A stretch of DNA of 59,486 bases from Mycoplasmoidaceae bacterium (GCA_024427125.1 JAKSVN010000003.1:1-59486); one strand, 5' to 3'. Numbered from the stretch's first letter, positions 22,521 through 33,195 are shown. Made by a program: numbers and translations. Notes: generated from the sequence alone by a model not told the origin.

Positions 22521-24430
22521 TGAGTAGTTTTGTTGATGAATTATTAGAAAAAGCAGACATAGTCGATATTATTGGTAGGTTTGTGTCTTTACACAAATCA
22601 GGTGCCAATTTTTTTGGACTTTGTCCTTTTCACCCTGATCAAAACCCTAGTATGTCTGTTTCACCTAAGAAAAAAATCTTTAGATGTTTTTCATGTGGAG
22701 CAAGTGGTAATGTAATTAACTTTGTACAAAAGTACAAAAAGATAAGCTATGGTGAGGCAATTAAAGAAGTTGCGAAGATGGCAGGCTATTCTGATGCTGA
22801 TATCAACAATTACTTATCAAAACAAAACAAGAACTATTCGCCCGCTAATATGAGATTATTTGATCTCAACGCGGATGCGAATGATTTGTTTAGAACATTA
22901 CTTTTTAATGATGACAATAAGTCATACCTTCAATACCTATATGATCGTAAATTATCTGATGCAACAATCAGAAAGTTTGAAATAGGTTTTGCTGGTAAAG
23001 GCTCTGAGAAAAGAATCATTTATGATTTGTTAACAGATACATCCTTACCCCACAAGCAAGTTTGAAATGAAGATGACTTATTGAAAGCTTCATTAATAAA
23101 TATTAATGAAAAGACTTCAGAAATTTCAGATTACTTTCATAATAGAATTACATTCCCTATCAAAGATAGAAACGGTTTTATTATTGCCTTCATAGCGCGT
23201 GATATTAAAAAAGAGTCTGAACTCAAATATCTCACAACGCGTGAAACAAATTTGTTTAGCAAATCTAACACACTTTACAATTTTGATAGAGTCATGTTAG
23301 ATAAACCAAAAACACTAATAGTGTTAGAAGGTAATGTTGATCTAATGTCATTATATGAAGCAGGAATGAATGAAAATCAATATGGTGCTGTTGCATTAAT
23401 GGGAACTGCATTCACTCAAAATCATAAGAATATGATTCTTAACACACGTTGTATTGATAATATTCTTTTATGATTTGATAATGATGAAGCTGGTAAAGCT
23501 TCAACTTTAAAGAATGGTTTACAACTTCTTTCTTTGCACAAAAACATGCTAGTTGTAAATAATACAACTACATATAAAGATGTAAATGAGATTCTTGTAA
23601 AAGAAGGAAAAGAAAAAGTTTTACAAATTCTTCAATCAGCTGACAATCCAAGATTTGTTACTTACTATATTACACACACATTAAAAGATTTAACAAACCT
23701 TAACTTGGACAGCAAGATTAAAGACGTGTTGAAAGTTATAAGAACAGAAAATAACCCTTCCTACACTGATTCATACATCCACTTGATATCTTCTATTACC
23801 AAACTAGCTGTTAGCGATTTAAAGCGCACTTATGAATCAATTAGACCTGTTTATGGTTATGACGAACTTGCAACAACCAAGAAAAAAACAAAAGTAGTTT
23901 ATCCTACAGTTGTTAATAATATGATCAATAGTTTTAGAAAATTGATTCAATTATTATTAGTAGATCCTAGTTTAGCTGAAGATAGTTATGATGAAATTGA
24001 ATGTAAGTCTCCAGAAAAAATTAACATTCAAGAAATTCAGGATTACTTCTACATTATTAAATCATTGGCAACCAACGATTTTGCTCCAAAAGATTTAATA
24101 GATCAAGAAAATAAATTAGTTAATAATCTATATAAAAATAAAAAGATTAGTGAAGGTGCTTATAAGTTTGCTTTAAGTGCAATTGATGAAATTCAAGCAA
24201 ATCAATCATATTCAATTTCTATCAGAAGCAACAAAACAAAATGTGTTGCATTAGTTGGACATATTAACGCTTGTTATGATGAAATTATGGTTAGTCAAAT
24301 TAAGTATGATATTGGTCAAGGCAGGTATAAAGATCAAGAACTAGAAGATGCTAAAGCAGAACTGCAAAGACTTAATAATAAAATTAAAAATTATAAAGCA
24401 CACAAAAAAACAAAATATCATATCGCATAA
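22520..24430 (+). CDS. dnaG: DNA primase
   Basis: Makes RNA primers for DNA replication. The 636-residue protein has the CHC2 zinc finger (C35, H38, C56, C59), the RNA-polymerase core with a Toprim motif (LIVLEGNVDLMSLYEAG, then LWFDNDEAG), and a C-terminal helicase-binding region. The Toprim E and DxD-type acidic residues are visible. It overlaps the glyS stop by one base and ends just before the SRP RNA promoter. Confidence 0.95.
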
Positions 24431-24432
24431 TG

Positions 24433-24438
24433 TATAAT
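24433..24438 (+). promoter_or_regulatory. -10 box TATAAT for SRP RNA
   Basis: TATAAT placed 5 nt before the first paired base of the SRP RNA. Because the RNA 5' end is fixed by its structure, this calibrates start-site distance (about 6 nt) for the other TATAAT boxes in the window. Confidence 0.7.
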
Positions 24439-24443
24439 TGTAA

Positions 24444-24525
24444 AGCATCACAACGTGTGGTACGAACCGTGTTAGGCTAGAAATAGAGCAGCACTAAGTT
24501 AAAGCACGTGTGTGGTGCTTTTTAT
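24444..24525 (+). ncRNA. ffs: 4.5S-type signal recognition particle RNA
   Basis: About 80 nt with closing stem agcatcac/gtggtgct and the conserved SRP apical core: gttaggctagaaatagagcagcactaag matches the bacterial GTCAGG..GGAAG..AGCAGC pattern with its asymmetric loop. It binds Ffh and guides membrane-protein targeting. It ends in a T-run (ttttattt) that, with the closing stem, forms the terminator. It has its own TATAAT promoter just after dnaG. Confidence 0.88.
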
Positions 24526-24540
24526 TTTGCAATATTTATA

Positions 24541-24546
24541 TATAAT
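24541..24546 (+). promoter_or_regulatory. -10 box TATAAT for lipoprotein
   Basis: TATAAT 21 nt before the ATG of the lipoprotein gene, which in this case also has an AAAGGAG site (a leadered transcript). Confidence 0.5.
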
Positions 24547-24567
24547 ATAAATAACAAAGGAGATTTT

Positions 24568-25077
24568 ATGAAATTAACTAAATTATTACCAATTATTGGT
24601 ATATCAGGAACATTAGCTGCTTCACCAGCTCTAATGACATCTTGTACTAAACCTACTAAATATATCCAATTAAATCAATTTCATAGCGGTAGTGACAATG
24701 ATTCATATTTATCATCAGGAAAATTTAACATAAAGAAAAATGAAACTGTAAAACTTACTATACAAATGTCTGACTGAACAAAGTATGATGAATGACCAAA
24801 CATGTGGTATGATGGCTGACAATTAGAATTGCATGATGATAATGGGGGAGTTGGAATCAATAGCGCATCTATTTGATGAAACGGAGTAAAACTAGTTAAC
24901 GATTATGATTATTTCGTAGAAGATACCATGGGAATGTACAAAGGGCTTAATCCTCCAACAAAAGATGATAAAGGAAAATGAACACCCTGTACTGATACGT
25001 TAGCTATCCATTTAAATTTTGCTAATGATTTTGAGGATGAAAATGTTGTAGCTGTGTGGAGAATTTTGTGAGATTAA
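24568..25077 (+). CDS. small secreted lipoprotein, unknown function
   Basis: A 169-residue protein with a lipoprotein signal: MKLTKLL, a hydrophobic core and the lipobox LMTSC with the lipidated Cys at 26. The mature part is rich in Trp, Asp and Asn (several WxxxW-like spacings, most Trp encoded by TGA), suggesting a small beta-rich surface domain; no family is recognised. Start 24568 is chosen for the AAAGGAG at 24556-24562; an upstream in-frame start would run into the SRP RNA. It is a single gene between ffs and a repeat-bearing gap. A surface lipoprotein is likely a host- or environment-facing protein. Confidence 0.8.
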
Positions 25078-25078
25078 T

Positions 25079-25097
25079 TTACATAACTATATGTAAA
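25079..25097. repeat. 19-bp repeat copy 1 (imperfect palindrome)
   Basis: ttacataactatatgtaaa occurs here and again at 25230-25248. Each copy can fold (ttacata/tatgtaa arms, 4-nt loop). It lies 2 nt after the lipoprotein stop. Confidence 0.6.
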
Positions 25098-25229
25098 CAA
25101 CCACATTATCTTTAACATTAGATATATTTAATAATATATGGTTTAATTCCGGACCTATATTATTTTTTTGTACATGTAATACACACATATACATATGCAT
25201 AACTTAATAGGAACTACACACATGTGGAG

Positions 25230-25248
25230 TTACATAACTATATGTAAA
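25230..25248. repeat. 19-bp repeat copy 2; non-coding gap 25078-25288
   Basis: Second identical copy of ttacataactatatgtaaa, 151 bp from the first. The 211-bp gap holds no gene I can support. Between the copies there is an additional imperfect inverted repeat (aactacacacatgtggagtt, 25212-25231). The gap separates two convergent genes but lacks a classic T-tract terminator, so these hairpins may serve as the transcription ends. Confidence 0.55.
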
Positions 25249-25288
25249 GCTAAAAAATAGGTTAATTTACTTATATATAGGATATATA

Positions 25289-25888
25289 TTAGATTTTGGT
25301 TTTATTCTTGATTGCAAACTTTAAAGTATTTTCATCTGCATAGTCAAGAGCAGAATTGACTGGAAGCCCGATAGCTAGTTTATATGTTACACATGAGGGC
25401 AATATATCTTTTAATAATTTATTTAAATAAATATTTGTGGCTTCACCATTAATAGTTAAGTTAGTAGCAATAATGATTTCTTTGAAATCTTTATTAGCGC
25501 AATAATTCATTAACTTCTTAATAATTTCTGAATCAATTTTCTTTTTTGCTTTAACATTGATCTCATCATTTAAAACAAAATAGATTCCATTAAAACATCC
25601 AGTTGATTCAATCTTATTTAATTCATCAATTGTATTTACAATACAAAGTTTAGAATTATCTCTTTCTGGGTTTGAACAGATAGTACATAAATCATCTAAA
25701 GCAAAGTTACCACATTGTTTACAAAACTTAATGCTATTTTTAGCATTAGTTATTCTTTTTATAAATTCATCAATATATTGTTGGTCTTGATGAATTAAGT
25801 GATAAGCAATTCTTTCAGCAGCTTTAGATCCTACCGAAGGTAGAGATTTAATAGCATCTACTAAAAATTCAAACTCTTTAGGTCTCAT
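25289..25888 (-). CDS. recR: recombination protein RecR
   Basis: RecFOR-pathway protein that helps load RecA on gapped DNA. The 199-residue protein has a helix-hairpin-helix N-terminus (SLPSVGSKAAERIAYHL), a four-Cys zinc finger (CKQC...CTIC) and a Toprim domain (LCIVNTIDELNKIE). The length is normal. Its ATG overlaps the ybaB stop. RecO is also present at 28841. Confidence 0.94.
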   Translation of the reverse strand: MRPKEFEFLVDAIKSLPSVGSKAAERIAYHLIHQDQQYIDEFIKRITNAKNSIKFCKQCGNFALDDLCTICSNPERDNSKLCIVNTIDELNKIESTGCFNGIYFVLNDEINVKAKKKIDSEIIKKLMNYCANKDFKEIIIATNLTINGEATNIYLNKLLKDILPSCVTYKLAIGLPVNSALDYADENTLKFAIKNKTKI

Positions 25889-26193
25889 TAAAATAATCCA
25901 CCCATGCCACTAGGCATTAATGATTGTTGTATAGCATCAGCTTTAGCTGTTACTTGTTCAATTGCAGAGTTAATAGCTTCAGTTACCATTTCTTGTAAAG
26001 TAATAGGATCTTCTGGATCAATAAGTGTCTTATTGATTTCAATAGACTTAATTACACCTTTACCAGTAATGGTTACCATTACTGAACCATTTTGATAGTC
26101 ATATGTAAACTCTTGTTTATATAGTTCCTCAAGTTTCTTTTGCATTTCTCTTTGCATTTTTTGTGCTTGAGCCATTATTTGATTCATGTTCAT
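25888..26193 (-). CDS. ybaB: YbaB/EbfC-type nucleoid-associated protein
   Basis: A 101-residue dimeric DNA-binding protein family. It has the N-terminal helix (MNMNQIMAQAQKMQREMQKK), the sheet with GVIKSIEINK, and the Met/Gly-rich tail SGMGGLF. In many bacteria it sits in dnaX-ybaB-recR; here the recR link remains (1-nt overlap) but dnaX is not upstream. An AGAGGT site precedes the ATG. Confidence 0.93.
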   Translation of the reverse strand: MNMNQIMAQAQKMQREMQKKLEELYKQEFTYDYQNGSVMVTITGKGVIKSIEINKTLIDPEDPITLQEMVTEAINSAIEQVTAKADAIQQSLMPSGMGGLF

Positions 26194-26242
26194 AGTTATT
26201 ACCTCTAAACGCTTTTAATATTATAAAATAATATTAACACTT

Positions 26243-27097
26243 ATGATAGTTAAAGTACCAGAAGCAAAAACTAAGTTACAAATATTGGCTACGCCAATTG
26301 GTAATTTAGATGAAATCACATTTAGAGCAATCAACGCTCTAAAAGCATGTGAATGTATTTTATGTGAAGATACAAGAGTAACTTCCAAATTATTAGCAAA
26401 GCTAAATATTCATGGCAAAGAATTAATTAGCTATCAAAAATTTAATGAGAATGATAAAGTTGAACTAGCCTTAAATAAAATAAAAAGTAAAAAAACAATT
26501 TTATGTTCTGATGCTGGGTATCCTTGTTTATCAGACCCAGGATATGCACTTGTAAACAAGTGCTATGAAAATGGTATAGCAGTTGAAATTTTAAATGGTC
26601 CTAGTTCAGTACTACATTCAGTAGTAGTATCAGGATTAAATCTAAATAACTTTTATTTTAATGGTTTCTTGCCTGCAAGCAAAAGTCAAAGAATTGAAAA
26701 GCTTAAAGAACTTAGTTCTTTAAATGTTCCTGTTGTGTTCTTTGAATCAGTTCATAGAATTAAACAATCACTAGCAGATATCAAAGATATTTTTAAAGAT
26801 CCATACTTTGTTGTTTGTCGTGAATTAACAAAGTTAAATGAAACAATCTATCGTGGTAAATATGATGAAATTATCAATGATATCATTGATAAAGGTGAAT
26901 TTGTTGTTATTGTTCAAAAACAAAAAACAGAAAAACAATCATTCTTTTCTAAACAAGATATTATTGATCAAGTCAATATATTAATAAAGAAAAATAAATT
27001 AAGTTTAAAGCAAGCAGCTAAGGAAGTTGCAAGACAAAATAATTTGCAAGCTTCATTAGTTTACAACACCGTGGTTGAAAGCAAGAGGGTTAAGTAA
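26243..27097 (+). CDS. rsmI: 16S rRNA (cytidine-2'-O)-methyltransferase
   Basis: Methylates C1402 of 16S rRNA with SAM. The 284-residue tetrapyrrole-methylase-fold protein has the N-terminal LATPIGNLDEITFRA, CEDTRVTSKLL, SDAGYPCLSDPG and NGPSSVLHSVVVSGL segments that define RsmI, plus a C-terminal helical domain. A TAATAT (26229-26234) lies 8 nt before the ATG and no Shine-Dalgarno is visible, so it is probably leaderless. Its stop overlaps the ybeY ATG. Confidence 0.95.
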   Translation: MIVKVPEAKTKLQILATPIGNLDEITFRAINALKACECILCEDTRVTSKLLAKLNIHGKELISYQKFNENDKVELALNKIKSKKTILCSDAGYPCLSDPGYALVNKCYENGIAVEILNGPSSVLHSVVVSGLNLNNFYFNGFLPASKSQRIEKLKELSSLNVPVVFFESVHRIKQSLADIKDIFKDPYFVVCRELTKLNETIYRGKYDEIINDIIDKGEFVVIVQKQKTEKQSFFSKQDIIDQVNILIKKNKLSLKQAAKEVARQNNLQASLVYNTVVESKRVK

Positions 27098-27549
27098 TGG
27101 TTAGATATAGACTATATGGCTCTTTGCCCGTGACAGGCGTTAAAAATGCATTTAACTCAATATGTGAATCAACTTTCAAAGAACTAAAACTTTGTGAGAA
27201 TGTAGTTTTTGATGTCAACATTGTTACACCAGCACAAATTAAGAATATTAATAATAAATATAGAAAAACAAATAAAGTAACAGATGTTATTAGCTTTGCT
27301 AATAGAGATAACAGCAAAGTTTTAGTTCCATTGCTTGGTGAAATTTTTATTTGTCTAGATCAAGCTAAAAAACAAGCACATGAATATAAACATAGCTTAC
27401 AACGCGAGCTTATCTTTTTATTTACACATGGGTTATTACATTTATTAGGTTTTGATCACCAAACATCTAAACAAGAAAAAGAAATGATGTCTTTATCTAA
27501 AAAGATAATTAACAAAGCACAAATCAATCCTAAATATATAATTAAGTAA
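27097..27549 (+). CDS. ybeY: endoribonuclease YbeY
   Basis: Metal-dependent RNase for 16S rRNA 3' maturation and ribosome quality control. The 150-residue protein has the zinc motif HGLLHLLGFDH (H111, H115, H121) and the conserved FANRDN region matching the family's SFP. It starts within the rsmI stop (TAATG) and is followed 1 nt later by dgkA, the standard ybeY-dgkA-era order. Confidence 0.95.
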   Translation: MVRYRLYGSLPVTGVKNAFNSICESTFKELKLCENVVFDVNIVTPAQIKNINNKYRKTNKVTDVISFANRDNSKVLVPLLGEIFICLDQAKKQAHEYKHSLQRELIFLFTHGLLHLLGFDHQTSKQEKEMMSLSKKIINKAQINPKYIIK

Positions 27550-27550
27550 G

Positions 27551-27961
27551 ATGGAAAACGAAAATCTTAAAAAAAGAAAAACCAAAGGAGCTTTCTTTAG
27601 AAAGTTCTTATATGCTTTTAGAGGTATAGGATCTAGCTTAAGAGAAGAATCTTCATTAGTAGTACATTTTATATGTACTGCTGTTGTATTTATTCTTGGT
27701 GGTATTTTACATAATGGTATGCATTACTATGATTGAATAATCTTAGTAATATGTATGTTTGTTTTAATGGCAGGGGAATTAATTAATACTGCTATTGAGA
27801 ATCTAACGGACATGGTGTCGTTTAAGTTTAGCTATAATGCTAAAAAGATAAAAGATGTTGCTGCGGCAGCAATGTTGATTTTATCAATAATGTCAATCAT
27901 TATTAGCTTAATGGTTTTAATTAGAGCACTACTTGTAGTGCTCCATGTGGTGGCTCTATAA
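27551..27961 (+). CDS. dgkA: diacylglycerol/undecaprenol kinase DgkA-like
   Basis: A small 136-residue kinase with three membrane helices. The active-site motif ELINTAIENLTDMVS and the YNAKKIKDVAAAAMLI segment are typical of Gram-positive DgkA (which phosphorylates undecaprenol or diacylglycerol). The last two codons overlap the era ATG by one base. In this wall-less cell it could act together with the two PAP2 phosphatases on a lipid-phosphate pool (inference). Confidence 0.92.
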
Positions 27962-28839
27962 TGAAAAAGCAATGTACTGTAGCTATTGTCGGATTGCCTA
28001 ATGCCGGCAAATCAACCTTTTTAAATAAAGTAATGAAACAAAAGGTAGCTATAGTTAGCTACAAACCGCAAACTACTAGAAATCAAATTAAATCCGTTTA
28101 TGAGGATGACAGAATTCGTATTTGTTTTGTAGACACTCCTGGATTTCATCAACCAAAAAACAAGCTTGATAGTTTCTTAAATTCTCAAGTAAAGCAAAGC
28201 TTTAAACAAGCAGATATTGTTCTCTTATTAATTGATGCATCTAAAGATGATGTTGAAGGAAACAAAATTTTGATTGATGTGATTAATAGTTATAAGGTCA
28301 AAGACCTTATTGTTATATTTACTCACAAAGATTTAGTACGTGAACTACAAGTAATAGATAAACTAAACCTTTATGGTTTAAATGGTATTAAGCATAAAAT
28401 GGCTATAGATAATAACTCAGTTCAAGATGTGAATAATGTTATTTCATTTATTTATGATATTGCACCACAAGATGGATATTTTGAACCTAATGATATGACA
28501 GATGATTTCTTAATTCAAGAAATAGTTAGAGAACAAGCTCTACACATTTTGAAACAAGAAGTTCCACATTCTTTGGCAGTTGTTGTAGACAACAAAAATT
28601 TTGATAAAGAACAAAACTTATTCACTATTAATTGTTCATTGATTGTAGAAAAAGAAAGCCAAAAACCAATTGTTATTGGTGCTGGTGGTAAAATGATTAA
28701 GTTAATAGGAACTAAAGCAAGACAAGAACTTTTAAAGTTCTTTGATTGTAGAATAATGCTTAAACTATTTGTTAAGGTTAAACAAGACTGAAGAAATGAT
28801 GAACAGTTCTTATCATCTGTAGGTTATTTCAAGAAATAA
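27961..28839 (+). CDS. era: GTPase Era
   Basis: Small-subunit assembly GTPase. The 292-residue protein has G1 GLPNAGKS (11-18), G3 DTPG, and a C-terminal KH domain (VIGAGGKMIKLIGTKARQEL). G4 reads THKD and not NKxD, a substitution that could weaken guanine selectivity; the rest is intact. The real C-terminus (after an in-frame TGA at 28789) is WRNDEQFLSSVGYFKK. Confidence 0.94.
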
Positions 28840-28840
28840 T

Positions 28841-29548
28841 ATGGCTGAAATAATTACTAAAGGATATTTAATTGCAAGAAATGACTATCAAATGTTTGAT
28901 GAGGTCATAACCTTTATTAATGAATTTGGTAACAAATTCGTATGCTTAGCTCAAGGAACAAAAAAGATTGAAAGTCATAATGCAAGACATATGCAATTAG
29001 GAAATTATTGTGAGTTCCAATTTTTCTTAGCAAGAAATGAAGACAAAATTTCTAAACTAATGAAAGTTAATGCTATAGATAAAGTTGGATGACCTAATTT
29101 TAGACAAAGTTTAATTACATTAAATTCTCTAGCAGATCAATTGATTTATCCTAATGTTAAGAATTATGAATTCTATGAACAAATGAGAAAGTATGCAATA
29201 GATACGAACTTTAGTGATGCAAAAGCTGAACTAATAGTTTTAAGAAACTATTGTAAATTAACAGGAATTGATTTACATGTTAATGATTGTGTAATTTGTC
29301 ACAATCATCACATTAAAACAATCTCATTTCAAAAGCATGGATTATTATGTGGACAATGTTATGAAAAGGATAAAGTACATTTATTTAGTTTAGAATTTTC
29401 TAAACTTGTTTATCACTTATTCAAAGATCAATATGAAAAGATGGACCAATATGAAGACCACTTTATTCCATTAATTACACACTTAAAGCAATATATCACA
29501 GACAATAATGGTACATACTTTGCTAAAAAGAAAAAAAGAACTATATAG
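28841..29548 (+). CDS. recO: DNA repair protein RecO
   Basis: RecFOR-pathway mediator that binds SSB and DNA. The 235-residue protein has an N-terminal OB fold (KGYLIARNDYQMFDEVITF) and a four-Cys zinc site (CVIC...CGQC). It starts one base after the era stop and ends the rsmI-ybeY-dgkA-era-recO operon at a strong palindrome. Divergent overall, but context and zinc site support the call. Confidence 0.88.
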
Positions 29549-29562
29549 TTCTTTATTTTTTT
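29535..29562 (+). terminator. terminator after recO
   Basis: Perfect 20-bp palindrome aaagaactatatagttcttt followed by ATTTTTTT. Confidence 0.88.
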
Positions 29563-29569
29563 AATATGT

Positions 29570-29575
29570 ATAATA
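29570..29575 (+). promoter_or_regulatory. -10 box TATAAT for secG-rnr-smpB
   Basis: TATAAT directly after the recO terminator, 26 nt before the secG ATG. Confidence 0.5.
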
Positions 29576-29601
29576 TATATACATTTAGAAAAGGATTAAT
29601 A

Positions 29602-29829
29602 ATGACTCCCATTGCAATAGTAATGTTTGTGTTTGGTGGAATAGCACTACTAGTAGGGCTATTATTATCTGGTAGTGGTACAGGGGCAGGACTTAATGCT
29701 CAAGCGGGTCAAGACCTTGAACTATTCAAGAAAACAAAAGATAGAGGATTTGTAAAGATTTTACAAATCATAATGTTTATCGTTACATTAATATTATTAG
29801 GTTTAGGTATTGCATTATTATTCATATAA
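29602..29829 (+). CDS. secG: preprotein translocase subunit SecG
   Basis: Small accessory subunit of the SecYEG channel. The 75-residue protein has two membrane helices flanking a Gly/Ser-rich loop (LLSGSGTGAGLNAQAG). Start 29602 is chosen because AAAGG lies 7 nt before it and an upstream in-frame ATG (29566) lies inside the promoter. It precedes rnr as in many Firmicutes and mycoplasmas. Confidence 0.88.
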   Translation: MTPIAIVMFVFGGIALLVGLLLSGSGTGAGLNAQAGQDLELFKKTKDRGFVKILQIIMFIVTLILLGLGIALLFI

Positions 29830-29832
29830 TTT

Positions 29833-31989
29833 ATGCAAAACAAGAAGCCTGATTACTATAAACAAATTTTAGAAATAGTTGCCAAGGAAGGTAAAAGACC
29901 AATACCTATTGGTATTATTCTTCGTAAATTATCAAACAAAGAACCTGGTGTTGATAAGAATGTTTTCTTTAAAAACATCCAATCTTTAATTAATTCAGCA
30001 CAACTTGTTAAATTAAGAAATGGTAAGTTAGTTTTAGGATATCCTAAAGCAGATGTAGATATGACCAACATCTACAAAGGCGTAATTAGAATTAATTCTA
30101 AACTAGCAGGATTTATTACAGAAGAGGGTAAAGAAGAATCTGGATATTTTGTTCATAAAACAAATTTAGGTGGTGCGCTTGATGGTGACACTGTTGAGTT
30201 TGCTTTATTAAAAATAGAAAGTCCTAATAAGGATTTAAAAGATGCTAAAGTACTTAAAGTACTTAAGCATGCCAAAGGTTTTTATGTTGGATGTTTTAAA
30301 TCTGATGGTGAACATTACCAAGTTGAAACAGATGACAAAAAAATGTACCTTCCAATAAAATTGGAAGATACTTCTGGTTTAACCAATGGAACTAAGTTCT
30401 TATACACTGTGGTTAAGTTTACTGAAACTGAAGCAATTTGTAAAGTTGCAAAAATCATTGGACATATTAATGATGTTGGAACTGACATTCTATCTATTGT
30501 TTATGACAATGGAATTGAACCTGAATTCCCTGAAGAAGTTATTGATTATGCAAATAAGCTAAAGCTTGATATTAATGAAGAAGAAAAGGCGCTAAGAAAA
30601 GATTTAACTAATTTAGATATTGTTACTATTGACCCAGCCACATCTAAAGACTTTGATGATGCTGTTTATTGTGAACAATTAGAAGATGGAACATATAAAC
30701 TATATGTTTCTATTGCTGATGTAAGTCATTATGTCAAAATGAATTCATGTTTAGATTTAGAAGCTTTGAAAAGAGGATGTTCTACTTATTTAGTAGATAG
30801 AGTTATTCCAATGCTTCCACACAACCTATCAGATGATTTATGTTCATTAAATCCTAATGTACCAAGATTAGCATTAACTTGTGAAATGATTATTGACAAG
30901 AAAGGTTCTTTCTTAGATATTAAAACATATCCATCAATTATTAAATCACATAGAAGATTTAGCTATGATGAAGTTAATGCTTTCTTTGAAGGAAAAGATA
31001 AACTTGAAAAAGATACACCAGAAATTAGAAAGATGTTACAAACATCTAGAAAATTACATGACATCTTATACACCATGAAAAAGAACAGAGGGTATGTAGA
31101 ATTAGAAATACCCGAAGTTAAGATTATTGTTAATGAAAAGTGCGAACCAATTGAAATTAAATTAAGAGAAACTGGTACAGCTCAATCTATGATTGAAGAC
31201 TTCATGGTGGCAGCGAATGAAGCTGTAACAATAGAAGCTATCAAAGTGAAATGACCTTTTGTGTATCGTGTTCATGGTGAACCAAAAGCTGAAAGAGTAG
31301 AAATGTTTAAAGTGGAAGCTAAAAAATTAAACTTTAAACTACCTGCTGGTGATTTATCAATTACACCCAAAGCTATGTCTAATTGATTAACAAACAATGC
31401 TGACAATCCTAACTTAGACTTAGTTAGCATATTAATGCTAAGAACAATGGCAAAGGCTGAATATGACACTAAGAATATTGGACACTTTGGTTTAGCAAGT
31501 AAAAACTACACACACTTTACTTCACCAATTCGTAGATATCCAGATTTAGTTGTTCATCGTTTATATTGAATGTATCTTTTCAATAGAAAAGCATATACAG
31601 ATGATGATCGTAAAAAATTAGTAGAAATGCTAAAAGAATATTGTGACAAGTCAAATGAAGCTGAACTTAGAGCAATTCAAACTGAAAGAGATGTTAATGC
31701 TCTTAAGTTTGCCCAATATATGAAAGATCACATAGGTGAAGAATTTGATGTTAGGGTTTCTGCAGTAACAAAGTTTGGTTGTTTTGTTGAATTGTCTAAT
31801 ACAATTGAAGGACTTATTAAATTAGCTAACCTAAAAGATGACTTTTATACATACGATGAAAGAAACTTTCAATTAATAGGAAAAAAATCTAATAATATCA
31901 TTACATTAGGAACTAGATTTAGAGCAAAATGTATTAATGCTGATATGAATGAAAGAAGAATAGAGTTTGAAGTAGTTAGAAGGATTTAA
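29833..31989 (+). CDS. rnr: ribonuclease R
   Basis: 3'-5' exoribonuclease degrading structured RNA; with SmpB/tmRNA it clears non-stop mRNAs. The 718-residue protein has an N-terminal winged helix, cold-shock domains, an RNB catalytic core with [13 protein letters not shown] (near 267-278) and [23 protein letters not shown], and a C-terminal S1 domain with a short end. The start is 3 nt after the secG stop, and its TAA overlaps the smpB ATG. Confidence 0.96.
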
Positions 31990-32426
31990 TGATGAAGATT
32001 CTTGTTAATAACAAAAAAGCTTTGTTTAATTACAACATTCAAGATAAATATGAATGCGGCATTTCTTTATGAGGATCAGAAGTTAAATCCATTATTGATG
32101 CTCAAGCAAATTTAGATGAAGCATTTATTGTTTTTAGAAACAATGAAGCATTTGTTATTAACATGCATGTAACACCTTGAAAACAATCTAACTTAAAAGG
32201 TGATGATGCTGTTAGAACAAGAAAACTTTTATTACATAAAAATGAAATTCTTAAAATTCAAAATTATGTTAAAAAGAATAAAGCAACAGTTGTACCTTTA
32301 AATATTCATTTAGAACATGGCAAGATAAAATTAACTATTGCTATTGCAAAACGTAAAAATTCTGCTGACAAACGCGAAACAAAAAAGAAAAAAGATGCAC
32401 AAAGAGAAATTAAAAAATTTATTTAA
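31989..32426 (+). CDS. smpB: SsrA-binding protein SmpB
   Basis: Binds tmRNA for trans-translation. The 145-residue protein (144 if the second of two adjacent ATGs is used) has NKKALFNYNIQDKYECGISLWGSEVKSI, the signature start of SmpB, and a basic lysine-rich C-terminal tail. It is cut by two TGA (Trp) codons and is invisible under the standard code. It overlaps the end of rnr, and its 3' end overlaps the convergent tatD by 8 nt. Confidence 0.95.
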
Positions 32427-33195
32427 TTCTAAAGAAGTTAACAGCATTAGCTGTTAATTTTTTTGACAAATCTTCTTTAGATATTTGCAATTTATTTGCT
32501 ATGTTCTCCATTACAAATTGAACATAATGAGGATAATTTGTTTTACCACGATATGGTTCAGGTGATAATCATGGACCATCTGTTTCAATCATCATTCTGT
32601 CTAATGGTATAGATTTTATTGCTTCATGCAAAGGTTTTGCATTTTTAAAAGTTACAATTCCAGGAATAGAAATCATATATCCCGCATCAACATATTTTTT
32701 AGCTCAATCTGATCCCATTGCAAAGCAATGAATTCAAATTTTGGATGGATTCTTTACCATTTTTAATATTTCAAAACAATCTTTTTCTGCTTGTCTAACG
32801 TGAATACAAACCGGCAGATCATATTTATTTACCATCTCAAGTTGCTTTTTAAAGAAAAGGATTTGTTTTTCTTTGTCAAAGTTTTCATAATGGTAATCTA
32901 ATCCAATTTCACCTCAAGCAACAACTACATCCTTATTTTTCAAATAAAGATCCTCTAGTTTTTGGACGTCATTTATGTCTCTGCAATTATCTGGATGTAT
33001 GCCAACAGTTGCATAAATTTGCCCTTTATATTTTTTGGCTTGCTCAATAGCAATTATTGAATCTTCTACATTTGTCCCTACAGCATTTCAGATGATGTTT
33101 CTATCCTTACAAATAGCAACAATATTGTCCAATTCATTTATCATTGGTTTCATATTGGTATGAGTATGAACATCGTATAAAAATATGTTTTTCAT
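32419..33195 (-). CDS. tatD: TatD-family metal-dependent DNase
   Basis: A TIM-barrel hydrolase of 258 residues. Metal ligands include H10 and H12 (YDVHTHTN), the E of GEIGLDYHYE, H in VCIHVRQAE, H of WIHCFAMG and the D of METDGPWLSPEPYRG-type sequence (IETDGPW). Family members act as 3'-5' DNases or quality-control deacylases. It is interrupted by six TGA Trp codons. It is single, with its 3' end overlapping smpB and no room for a separate terminator. Confidence 0.94.

Noticed and set aside
24508..24567. Earlier in-frame start for the lipoprotein gene
   Set aside because: It would place coding sequence inside the SRP RNA terminator; the ATG at 24568 has a good Shine-Dalgarno and a standard lipoprotein signal.
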